A stretch of 64,000 nt of DNA from Varanus komodoensis (lineage: Eukaryota; Chordata; Lepidosauria; Squamata; Varanidae), in assembly GCF_004798865.1 (NCBI RefSeq), contig NW_025335268.1, positions 79,696,468 through 79,760,467 on the forward strand, given 5' to 3'. A program made the position numbers and the translations under genes. Shown here piece by piece: positions 12,241-24,086 of this stretch (its first letter is position 1; every line of letters begins with the position of its first letter). The notes beneath the pieces are model-generated. The model was not told where the DNA came from. It saw only the letters and a program-made list of their open reading frames with translations, and did no database searches.

Positions 12241-12674
12241 CAGTGGTACCTTGACAAACTTAATCCGTTCCACAACTCTGGTCGTGACCCAAATTGGTTG
12301 TTACCCAACCAATTTCCCCATAAGGTTCAATGTAAATAAGGTTAATCTGTTCTGTAACGATTTTTTAATCACACAAATTTGAAACAAAGTGACAAAGAAC
12401 AACAAAGATCGAGGCCATCCCCCCCCCCCGAGCATGATCGCTGCCATCTCCCCCAGAGCACAACTGTGATTACGTCCGTCTTCCCTGCATGAGCGTGACT
12501 GCGATCGCGGCCATAGATGGGTGCGATTGTGGTCAACTCGTGAAGGGAAGACAGGTGCGATCACTATCGTCACCCAATGCAGAGTTCGTGACCTGAGGCA
12601 AAATTTTTCTGAAATTTCTGTTCACGACACAATTTGGTCATGAACTGAGGCGTTCGTGAGCCGAGGTACCACTG
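12241..12674. mobile_element. Small non-autonomous Tigger relative (434 bp)
   Basis: It starts CAGTGGTACCTTG after TA and ends GAGGTACCACTG before TA, with Tigger arms at both ends and no transposase. The core is GC-rich with repeated GATCG/GGCCAT phrases. It sits exactly at the right end of the larger Tigger: that element reads ACTGAGATA just before it, and a CTGTA scrap follows it. This fits insertion into the TA of the larger element's own terminal repeat (inference). Confidence 0.85.
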
Positions 12675-12681
12675 TACTGTA

Positions 12682-15584
12682 ATAGCCTGATTCACATATC
12701 ACAACGATCCAGGTTTTCTTAAAGACTGGATTGCTGTGATTGCATGAGAGAAAGTGTTCTGACTTCATAGCCTGGTAACTCCTACTACAAGTGGGACGCA
12801 CAACCAGGGCATCCTGTCCCGGGATTGTTTTGCATTGTTTCACCAAGCATTACCTCCTAGTCTCATTCTCTTTCAAACGGATCTTAAGAGTATTTAAGCT
12901 TACATACCTAGGCAAAAACAAAACAATTTCCTTGAACACACAGTTTTTTTATAATCTGCAAGTAGCCTAAAAGTAATTATTTTCTGGGTGGGACAAAATT
13001 AAATGCCAGGCTGAAAATGTCATAACAGCTGAATATTTTAACTGGATACACCCTTGTACCAATATGTCTATGTCACATCAACTATGAAATCCAGAGATTT
13101 AGAACATTTGGTTTCAGCATTTAAATCATTTTGCAGAAAAATACATAACAAAATAATATGCAGAAAACGTAATAAAGTTTTATTACATAAAATTGCACTG
13201 TATCACCTTCTCACAAGCATGATGAAGCATATACAGCTAGGAGTCTTAACTATAAAAATAATCATTTTTGGGCATGAGATACAGAAAACTGCCTGTATGA
13301 TAGCATCTAACCAATTAATTCTGAAAATGAGAAATTCTCTCATATAGCATTCAAGTACAGATAATGTCTCATGAAAGTAAACAAAAAATGTTAACTTAAT
13401 TCTTGTGCTTTCTTGGAATTCTTTACTCACATCAATGTGGCTTCTTGACTGAGGGTTGATTCACTACGTTGCATCCAGTGCAGTGTTCTGAGGGAAACAG
13501 TCCCATCAGCAGAAATTGGATGCAACAATTCCCCCTTCCCTGCACAAGCCCACAAAATCTGCTCTAGAGGCTCGAAAATGCTCTAGTAGAAGTATTTGGG
13601 TGAGAAAGAGGGCTCAAATAGTGGGGAAGAGAGAAGAAGAAATTCTGCCACATTAGTGTACATCCCTTAGGATGATGCTAAATTTAATCCCATGAAACCT
13701 AAGTAAACCTTGTGAATTTGATCAACAGTCATCCAGCAGTTATTCCATCTCAGCTTGAAAGCAATCTTCTAAGCAGCAGATAGATCTTGTATAGAAGAGA
13801 TATCGTGAATTCACTCCATAGGTTGGAATGAATAAAAGCTCAAAAGCCACACACAAGAAGGTTTCAAGAGGGGGAACAGAGGTCAAAATTTCCTGCCAAA
13901 CACTATCTACCTGAAAATAATTTTAAGTGTTCAGTAGGATTTACTCTTAAGTAATCACAGGATTGGAATCTGCGCATCATAACCTCCTAAGGATTGCCCA
14001 AACAGTATTTTCCTCACCAGATATACAATTCAAATAGGAATAATGGGGACGACCAGTTTCAGAAAAAGGAGGCAGAACTTAATGTAGTACTGAATTTAGT
14101 TTTGTGTCACTTGTCTGAGCAAGACAGGATTTCAGTTAAACACCATAAGTCCATGATTGTGCCCTAATAAGCACAGGTTATCAAAAATGGCTGCGGCAAC
14201 CAAATAGTTAATTAATTTAGCAAAATTACCTTTTCCAAGTACATAAGAGTATTCTAAGGCCTTAATGAAGGACAACTATATCTAATTTGGAAAGGGAAAC
14301 AGTATGCATATAACAACATGGTAAGTAGGAATATTCTGTTATTCTTCCTAAAGAAACAAGTGCAAACATACTTCTCATTCCATAACACATAAATACCACA
14401 TTCAAGTTTTTTATGCACAGCAACATTGCTTGAATACTGCAAAGTACAGGTCTGTCATGTTTGCCAAATATAGAACACAAAAACGCACCCTGAAACAATA
14501 TAATTGCATTCCTTGTTCCATAAAAATGGATACAAATCCCCAGATATGTTTGCATAGACCCGACTTAATAAAATAATATTCAAGTAATAGGCAATGAATC
14601 TTAAAAATCAGCATTAAGGTAAAAAAAAAGTTGTCTTTTACTGTAAATATAATTAAACATAACATGAAAATCCTACTATATTATGAACCAAATAATATTA
14701 TGCAAGGCATAATACATTCTGTAAATAGCTAAACTAATACCATCATCATAGATAATCAAAAATAAAAGAAGAAACATGAGACATGTATTTTCAATCATAA
14801 AATCATGAAAAGAGATACCACAGAGCTTTTTCAAGCCCAAGAATGTGCTTTTTTAAAAGCATACATTTGAGTCTACTTAATATATAATCTATGAATTCAC
14901 AATCCAGCATTTTGGAAGCTCCTATTTATGGAAAAGCAAATGTGTTTCCATGGGCAGGACACATTTTCCATGGAACCAGAGTTGCAGACACTTTGCAATT
15001 TATGAACCAGTTTAAAAACTACCCTTAGATTTCATAATGTCTCATCTTGACAGCAGGCATTAAGTTTTCTTTATATAAATATAGTCCATACATTTATAAA
15101 TCCTCTGAGAAATACATAATATGATTTCAGAATAGTACCTGCAGAACAAAACCTATTAGGAATAATTTTGCAATTTGCAAGGCTTGCTGACATTTGTAAA
15201 AGCTACTTATACGATCTACATAGCGTATACAGAATAGGTAAATGGATGATATAAACCAGACATTAAGAAAAATAATTACAAATGCTAGAGCATGTAACCA
15301 AATGTGTTAGTACTGAAGCAAATGCAGATTTGCAAATCTGATCAGTAGGACATGGTTTACCTACATAAAGCCCTAAGAATTATAGTGACTAGTCAGTGCT
15401 GCATCTGTTTCACCATTCTGCCTTCAAGAGGCAACAAGAAGCCAATGCTCACAAAAATGACCCTATCAGGTTATAGCATTCTGCCATCTCTGAACATCAC
15501 GTTAAGAGACTGCATCATGTTACAACATCAGAAGTAATGGTGCCATTTGTTCCTGAATAATCCATTTCAAAGAATAACATCAGG
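12682..15584. other. No gene seen; AT-rich DNA with faint repeat remnants
   Basis: No exon or RNA gene is recognisable. A moderately GC-rich segment at about 13440-13720 and a piece near 13930-13980 (AGTAGGATTTACTCTTAAGTA) resemble worn copies of repeats common in squamates, but I cannot name them with confidence. Confidence 0.4.
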
Positions 15585-15810
15585 AAACTATTCTGCAGTT
15601 TCTGAAAGCCAGGTGGCTATCTACCAGCTTCATCCGGTTCACCAGATACAGCCTCTCCTTAACATGGAAAAGCTTGGCCATGGTGGTACGTGAACTAGGT
15701 ATCCTCAGGACTGAATTCCTTAAGTGTGCTTTATGTGGAGCTGCCCGTCAGACTGGTCCAAAAACTGGAGCTAGTACAAAATGCAGCATCTTGGCTGGTA
15801 AGAATATACA
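15585..15810 (+). mobile_element. Old L2 LINE remnant, ORF2 C-terminal part
   Basis: The translation near 15726 reads LYVELPVRLVQKLELVQNAA, matching LYVGLPLKTVRILQLVQNRA in the young L2 copies, so this is the post-RT region of ORF2. It is heavily diverged and truncated, and is followed by a different repeat. Confidence 0.7.
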
Positions 15811-15814
15811 AGAG

Positions 15815-16035
15815 CCCATGCTGGATCAGAGCAATGATTAATCTATTCAGCATTTCATTTACACAATGGCACTCAAGGATCTCTCAAGCAGGAGGTATAC
15901 AGCTGGCCCCTCCTTCCCAATAACAGGTATACACAGGGATACTACTTCTGAGAGCAGAGGTAGCACATAGTCATTAAGACTAATGGCACCAATAACCTTC
16001 CTCCATGTCAGTGTCCAATGTCCTTTTAAACCCCA
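15815..16035 (+). repeat. Interspersed repeat, family shared with 30.9-31.1 kb
   Basis: Segments such as CATGCTGGATCAGA and TAGCACATAGTCATTAAGACT recur at 30950-31130 (ACTGGATCAGACTAAG and TAGCACATAATCATCAAGACT) in the same order. The two are diverged copies of one dispersed repeat, probably a reptile SINE or small element. The family name is not certain. Confidence 0.6.
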
Positions 16036-19000
16036 TCCTGTATTAAAATGAACCCAACAGATGACACTTCTGGGGTTACTGCAGACCTCAGGTGATAAAA
16101 GTATGAAATTCTTTTTTTTAAAAGTCTTCATTCTGACAGGACTTTTTTTCACAAGGGGTAGCAATCAGGATATGACTGGTTTTCAACTATCAGCAAGCAA
16201 AATTAATTTATGTTTTAATTCTCCCAGAGGCTATGTAAACTGAAATACTGCGGTAACAGTTACAGGCCCATTGATATTTCCCTGCATAACAATACTGGCC
16301 TCCTAACTTTAAAAATCATAGTACAATTTTCCCCTTACAGATTTTCATTCTGTTTGCTTGAGGTTTTAGCTGAGAATTTTAGTTTTAAAATGTGACCAAG
16401 ATGCTCATTTTCCAAGCTTGGAGGATCTCTTTGAAGCTCATCACCTTTTTTTTTTTTTTTAATCACCCTAAACAGACGTTGTCATCAGAAATCCTGTTGG
16501 CAGGAGCTGCCCCTTTACAGTATTCAGCTCTGCAAATTGCACTAGCTATGTATTTGCTACCTGGCCATGCCAAAGGGTTTGGTACTAGTGTCTAAAGCCC
16601 TAACAACTTGAGAATGGCTACTTCAAAGAGCACCTTATTAACATGTCCAGTTACTGAAATCACTGGACACCATGGTATCTTGGTAGCTCATCATGAACAG
16701 ATGGCCTGACTGGATTACTCCTGGAAATGAGTCTTTAGTGGGGCAACTGCTTTCTATAGTTGGTATTGGTATTGTTTCAATACTGCAATTTATTCTTTTT
16801 TATCTTTTTACTTTTCACAGCTCCAGAATCTGTTTAGATACGGAGTAACATATAAATGTTGTACATAAAATATGAAGCGCTTAGAAAAGATTGTGCTTTA
16901 AATAGAACAGATAGTATAAAGTTTTTTAGCTTTAAAAACATGTATAATACATAAATTCCTTCTTTATTGGTCCTTTTAAATGCATAAATGCATAAATGCA
17001 TTTAGAACTTTAAAGACCCGAAGACTCAAAGAATGCTCAGACAGACTGTTTGTGTTCAGTAATTATTTATCCACCTTCTCACATTTTATAGTAGTTCATC
17101 ACTTAAGATACAATAATCTGTTTCAGTCTAATTTCTGCATCAAAAATCTCAGCGGAGAAAAATCAGAATGCCTTCATTTTTAACAAATACCGCATTGGAA
17201 TTCTTCTGCATCTATACTCAAAATTGTATTCTGTTGACTGAGTGGGATTGATTTTAATCAAAGTATTCAAAGGATTTCAGTATAAGAGTATTTAAAAACT
17301 AAATATTAGATGGTACAACAACATAAATGCACTATTAGACTGCAAACCAGCTCTATTTCAGTTGATAAGAATTATGTTGACATCCAATTATAGTCCCAGA
17401 CATGCAAAAGTCTAACTTCTATTGAAATTCTTAAATCTAGGCAAAATTACACACATTACAGTGCATACCAGTCACTGCCAGCTTCTCTATGTTGTCACAA
17501 AATATCCAAGGTAATTTTGGAAGAGAAAGTCATACACATCAAATTAATCACCACTTTCACAAGTTCTCCAACCAGTTTCATGCCTGAATTATATGTGGGA
17601 ACTTGAAAAGCATCCTGACACAGAATAAAGGCATAAATAATTCCAAAACATTTTGGAGCTACAACCATAAATGAAAACAGAAGTTGCATTTGATATTTTC
17701 CATCATATTGTCCACAGGTATACAGCTGCATCAAGGAGGCATACATCACCATATGTTCCCCAATCAGGGCATTCAAACTTCAGGTGTGCAGTCAACTTTT
17801 TCACTAAAATCCTGAAAAATACCAATAGGAGCCTGTTGCAAAAATAATTCCAGTTCCCGGAAATTTCATTTGAGATGTAAACGGCGCACACAGTCTTTTC
17901 ACCTCCGGTTACTCCAAGTCCTTTTCATTTCAGCAGTACAGTTTAGAATAGATGGATGGAATGGATTTTTGTTGCTGTTGGTAAATGAGTGGCAGTCTGA
18001 AATCCTTGCTCGTCTTTTGCAAATGACCCAGTTAACACCAAATTTAGGATGGCAGACAGCTCCAAAAGGATGCTTCCAACCTGGGGGAATAGGCATTAAA
18101 ATAGCAAATGCAGTTCAACATGACTTTACAGGTTAGCTGATCATGTCTAAAGGGAAAGCCAGAAAGGATCTTGGGCTTTACCTTGTGGAAAACACTCACC
18201 CAGTGTATGGCTGCTACGAAAAGAACAAATCCAATAGTGGAAATCATTACAAAAGAAACTGAAAATAAAATACCTTATGAGGCAATATGAGGTGACACAC
18301 CTCTATGGTGTTTTACTTGAAACTGGGCAAAGGAATCTTACATTAGTGGAAGGTTCTTCTCCCTATTTCACACAATCTGCTGCCACCACTGAAGCATTCT
18401 ACAACATAGCTCACATTGCTTAGGATGACTTTCTAATGCTGGAGAGAGGTTTTTATTAAAAATTAATCCAGTTTGTAAGCAGGAAGGAAAATCATAATTT
18501 TCCTGGACTCGTCACTTAGAAGCCTCATCTGATCTTTTGTACAAATCTAAATTGTTCAATATGAAGAAAAAGAATGCATTGCTATTTGCACAATGTTAGC
18601 ATGCAAAAAGCTAGTTATACAAGTTAATTAAGTGACTTAGGGCATAATCCATGGCTGGCTGGGGAATGCTGGCAGTCTAAACATTTTTGTCTAAACATGC
18701 ATAGGATTTCAGCCTATGCTACAGTATGCTTTCATACCTTTAAAAGAACATTCCCATAAATCTCATATTTAAAAGCAAGAATTTTAATGCTGTAATGCCA
18801 ACTAATGACAATGGGTCAGCATATTACTCTGAATTATCTGCTGACTTCAGAGTTATGATGAATTCATTTTGTATCCTTTAAATCCTTTCCTGCCTGTTTT
18901 GTATATGCTGACAGTGCATCCCACAGAATTACATACATCTTGTGAAAATCGGTAAAAGATACCTAAGACATTCATAACCCAATTTACAAGAGGGGTGTGT

Positions 19001-20995
19001 TATTCCACCAATAAAGCTATGTCATGGTTAGTTTATTGACAAACCTGTGCCAGTATTTTTAATTAAGAGTTACACTAATATCATCTTTATATTAGCATGT
19101 AGAAGAATTCTACATGCCAACTGCCTTAAGGTGATGAAGGACAGAAATGTTACCCATCACTGTATTGCAGATGATCAGGCTGTCAAGTAATGGGCAGTCA
19201 ATTTTGTAGAAGTGTAGCTGTTAAATGACAAATGCAAAAACAGACTTGAAACTATGGGATCAAACGCCTAGTGACCTCATCAAGCTAAACCAGGGGTTAA
19301 GGATCAGCATGAAGGCCTTAGTGCCCCATGGCTCATTTATCTCACCTACAAAGAGAAACAAAATAAATGTACAAAATGAATACACACACACGTATGTGTT
19401 TATTTACAAATTTCATCTTATCTCCATTAACAATTCATGTTATCATCACAATATTTTAAAGAGTATAACTATGTTTGTAGAGTAAATCAATGTACCAGAA
19501 TATCCATGTAGAAATTCTGTGAGCTCCTGTGAGGGCATACTGTTTAAAATAAGTTACAAGCTACAAAGTCATACTGGACAGAATCCATAATATTGCATAA
19601 ATTCAACTATTTATGCACAACCACAGGAAGTAAGGAGTATGTTTCTCAAGTACCTGCTACCTATGCAAACTACTTTTTAAACTACAGGGGCATTCAAAAA
19701 GTCTGTGATAAGGCAAGGTCTGCTGTTCAGTCATCGGGCATGCCAAAAGTAACTCTTTTGGATCCCAGCTGCAGATACATTAAAGTGAACTATACAGTAT
19801 GGAAGAAGGGATCACACATGGACTTCTTTGAATATTATTGGAAGCCTGGATAGGCCTTTTCCCGAATTATTGTTTCTTTTTAAAGGAACAGGAATCGCAT
19901 GCATTTTACTTTTTTCTTTAACAAAAACACAACTTAAACATTTCTTATTTAACATTCCATACATATTTCTGGTAAGGTAGTTTTGGCTGATATTCAAGCT
20001 TCCCATTTATGAAACTACAGTTCAGGATGGGAAATTACAGAGTATTTATTTCAGAGAACTTCACAATGCAGAAAAGTGTTTCTCCTTGTTTTCTTAGAAA
20101 AATGAATGGAACATGGTCCAGTAACAGCTACACCACTCACCAAAAGAAAAAGGTTCAATATAATAGTAATAAGGTAAGCTCCTATTGCCATTTCATATAA
20201 AAATGAAAATTAAGCTGTGACATCAATGAGCACCCAACTTTTAAAAGAATAAGGGTCTTACACTAAGTCACATGTGGGAAGCCCACAGGCCATAAGCCAC
20301 ACGTGGCTCTTAAACATCTTCACCCACGGCACATGCTGAATTGCCTCCAGTCTCCCCCAAATCCCCTATCTTAAATTACTTTCTGGTTAGGCCAAACACC
20401 TATTGGACTGGTTGCCCACAGTGTAATTTAGCTGGGGATAGCAGGAATGCCTCTCCCCATGCATACCCTACCAATGCCAATCCTGCTTTGATCTATCAGC
20501 TGTGTATGCACAACTTGTGTATAATTCAGTGAGGCAGAATGGACATAGGGAACACTCTCCTCCACAGCTTAATCATATCCCATCAAGCCTGCAAATAGCT
20601 GTTTCATGGTAGGGTGTAACTCAAGGAGGACATAATTGACCCTCCCTTCATACATCCTTCCCATGAAGGAGTGTATAAGTAAATGAGAGTATATTTGCAT
20701 GTGATGGAGGACGCCAGTCCTGATCCCACCTACCAGTCCAGGCCCCAACTCCAGGCACAGGGCACTCAACCACCCATCTATTAACTCATATGGTCTTTGC
20801 CATCAGAAAGCTTCCCTAAGTTACAATAAAGAGAACTAAGAAGGAAGCACAACAGAAAAGGGCTAGGAAAACTGAGGCAGGGCAAAGAGGAGAAGAATAT
20901 ACAATTATTGTATTTACATATACTCAGACTGTGTTATTGGACTATATCAAATTAATCTTCTTTTCATTGAGAAAGTAGATTTTGGGATACAGACT
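16036..20995. other. No gene seen; long AT-rich stretch
   Basis: About 5 kb with only short random open frames on both strands. I looked for WWC3 downstream exons, especially the second WW domain, on both strands and found none. A repeat-like phrase near 18690 (AACATGCATAGGATTTCAGCC) resembles a common squamate repeat. Nothing else is recognisable. Confidence 0.4.
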
Positions 20996-20997
<2 letters not shown>

Positions 20998-21045
<48 letters not shown>

Positions 21046-21145
21046 NNNNNNNNNNNNNNNNNNNNNNNNNNNNNNNNNNNNNNNNNNNNNNNNNNNNNNN
21101 NNNNNNNNNNNNNNNNNNNNNNNNNNNNNNNNNNNNNNNNNNNNN
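20998..21145. repeat. (GAAA)n microsatellite running into a 100-N assembly gap
   Basis: About 12 GAAA units end directly at N 21046-21145. Exactly 100 N is a conventional placeholder for a gap of unknown size. No GAAA units appear on the far side, where the sequence starts TAAATTTGCACAAC. See the finding on orientation of the next contig. Confidence 0.98.
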
Positions 21146-24086
21146 TAAATTTGCACAACTTATTTGCTATTTTGCTTTTCACCCTCTTAAACTTGCATAT
21201 AATTCCACCTCCATTTATTTCCTTCCACTTATTTTTATAATTGGCAATAGAAATTTGTGCAACAACAAGAAGGAGCTATGAAGCTAGGGCAATAACTCCC
21301 CTTTCTGAACTTGCTAGAGACTTGAGAAGGTGCTGAAAGAGGAAAGGATACTGACAAGTGTCAGTTCAACACTAAATAGTGAGTATTGCATTGCCAAATG
21401 TGAGATACTTCATGAAGCCTCCCCCTGACAGTTTTTTGCATGTTACTTACTTCACTTTGTGTTCCTGTTGCTCCTGGAATAAACATATGAGGAAATGAGC
21501 AAGGCAAGACTACAAATTCAATTGTCACAATTTGTTACCATTAAAAAGAAACATAATTGTATATTTAACCAACTCACTATCATTCAGGTCACAACTGGCA
21601 AGGGGAAATGGAACAAATCCACCAAGGCCAAAATAGTAAAATCTGTTGAGTTTTAACCCTCCCCTCCGCAACAAACAAACAAACCAGAATTCTTATACAT
21701 TTCCACTCTTGATATTTTGTTGTAGATGTGAATTATCAATTCTACAAGATATTGTTTCCTTTTCAAAAAGAATACTAAGGATTAACTTTCTAAGCACACA
21801 CCTTGTGATAGCTTCAATAGGCAAGGATTTCACTCTGCTTATAGAATCTCTCATTGTGGTTTCTGCAATTAAACTTCAAGGGTATCATCCTGTGCAGAGT
21901 ATGTGGCTTTGGTAAACTAGAAAGTCAATGGTAACACTAAAAGGAACGGAAAATTCAGCTACTTTTGAAGTCACCACCACTTTTTCTATAGAGGTTACAT
22001 TACAACTGCAGGAACACTGGTCAAAGACATTCTCACCATCATTTCTATCAATATCCCACCTTTTTTCTGCAAGGTGGGACTTTTCCAAGAAGAGAAGAAT
22101 ATTCCTCTTCTCCATTTTATCCTTACAACAATTCTGTGAGGTAGGTTAGGGCAAGAGTCAATGACTGGTCCAAATTCACCTGGTAAGCTTCATAGCTGAA
22201 TGTGGATGTCCCTTTATCTGATACTGTATCTGCTGCAAAAATAATTTGAAGTTGGCTAGGTTGTGGGACAGTAGTTTGCCCAAGATCATATTACAAACTT
22301 TATCTCTGAGTGCAGGAATTGATACTGATGTCTAATTCTATCTACACTGGATTTTTTTTAATGTGGATCCTTATGTATCCAAAACTGAACAAGAGTACCA
22401 AAGCTTATAGTGTACAACACATCTTTAGAAAAGAAATGGGGGTATCCCACAAACAATCCAATCATAACTGAACATGTTCAGTGGCTGATGACTGGAAGCT
22501 GGAACAAGAAATGGGAAAATAAAATGGAAGAGAGCAAGCTGACTTGCTGGAACTCTGAACTCTGGTTCAATATTTCAACAATTTGTTGTAGTTCCCACAT
22601 ACTAACTATAAAATCAGAAATGTTGGTAGATCCATTTTGCTTGAAAAATTATTTCAACTTATTTTAAGATATATTTGTTATGCTCAACTAAGAAAAGAAA
22701 ATAACAGAGAATTTTCTTTTTAAAGTTGAGGGTAAAGGGAAGGAGGAGAACAAGAAACAGAACTGTAAAAATGCCAGACTCCTACACTTCCAAGTTCTTG
22801 AGGAGCTGTGGCAGAAGGTTACTGACTGGACTGGTTCATCCAGTTGTGGGATTTATATTGTTATGTTTTAGAAATCTGAATAAATAGATATTGCAATGCT
22901 GTTACTTGACATGCTGTGACAAGCTTTAGCCTTGAACAATGCCTGATGTAAAACATGCATTCACTATTCCATGGGAGTGAACCAGGGTGTGAAACCTCTT
23001 ATCAGGATAGTAATATATCTTAAGCAAACCTTAGGAGAAAGGAGAAAAAGGGAATTAAATCAGTCTAAACACAGATGTTGTAGGAAAGCTGAAGCTGACT
23101 TGATAAACTGGTGATGCAAATGTTTGTTTTAGTAGCATGAATGTTAATAATGACTGATGAGGTAGTTTGTAATTGATTAACCAGGACTGACAGAAATTCA
23201 AGCTATCTTCACCTCAAGACAAATGCTATTTTAATGAAAGAGTGTTTTATTTCCCATTACATTCCATGTATTAAAATAGAAAAACCTTGGGAAACACATA
23301 GCTATCATTGCTTGCAGTACTTCCTGTGGCATTGCCTTCCTTTTAATATTGTATAAATCATCCTTCCCCAATCTCAGGCTGAATCACATTGTATTAGCCC
23401 TGTCAGAAATCACAAACTAATAACCTAATTTTTCTTACTCTTGTTGGTCTGAAGTGTTGTTTGGACTCAGTGGTGGCATTTCTGTATGGTACCTTTATAT
23501 TCCTGAAAACACAGAGCAAGGCAATGGTCTGTTCTAAGGCCTCCATCCTGCATTTTGGCTTCTCCAGTCACCCGGACCTGGAATCTCCATTTTACCATTG
23601 TTGGTATGGAAGGAGTCCAGCGGTAAGAGTGGATGCTGAATTGGTCACTCAGCCCTCTGATCCCAACTACCCTCAGCTCCCTAGCAACATATGCATTACC
23701 ACCTGCTTTGCTTCCATTGGCTGAGTGATGCCTGTTTCCCTGTCTACTTTCAGAAATGATGAGCAAGTGGGCAGATGCATGGAAGCAGAATCACATCAAA
23801 ACTGCTTACTATGAATTAATTTTAAAAAATGGGGTGGGGGTGGAGTGGCTAGGAAGTGTTGCAGAGATGCAGTTACATGTGGGAAGAGGGAGAACCAACC
23901 ACAAAACCTAAGTGAGGCATCAAGGTGAAGCTGCTGAGGTCTGCAGGGACCAATTCTGTAAGGAAGGAGATTTTACTTGCAGGAGCTGCCAGGGTACATG
24001 GTGGGAGAAAAAAGATGGAGAGGACAGCACAGAAACTGTGTTGCTCAGGGAACAATGTGATCATCTGACTGGCAATTTTTGGCAAA
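21146..24086. other. No gene seen
   Basis: AT-rich DNA with short random frames. It contains a minus-strand SINE remnant at about 22060-22330 (own entry). Nothing else is identified. Confidence 0.4.
22060..22330 (-). repeat. tRNA-derived SINE remnant (reverse orientation)
   Basis: ACAATTCTGTGAGGTAGGTTAG, followed by a GACTGGTCCAA phrase and AAGCTTCATAGC, is the reverse complement of the body of the tRNA-headed SINE seen at 48.0 and 53.5 kb (AGCCATGAAGCTCACTGG, then CCTAACCTACTTCACAGG). A second, poorer copy of the same motif (GTTGGCTAGGTTGTGGGACAG) follows at about 22250. Confidence 0.6.

Larger units (their letters stand above)
9913..12681 (-). mobile_element. Tigger (pogo-type, Tc1/mariner superfamily) DNA transposon, near full length, decayed
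   Basis: The left terminus is CAGTGGTACCTCGG after a TA. The right terminus has been invaded by a second small element, so the end lies near 12675-12681. About 2.3 kb belongs to this copy. It encodes a transposase on the minus strand from about 11990 down to 10230, and its sub-terminal repeats (ATAAGGTTCAATGTAAATAA) are shared with three non-autonomous relatives in this window. TA insertion, terminal sequence and transposase all fit Tigger. Several stops and frame changes show it is no longer active. Confidence 0.9.
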
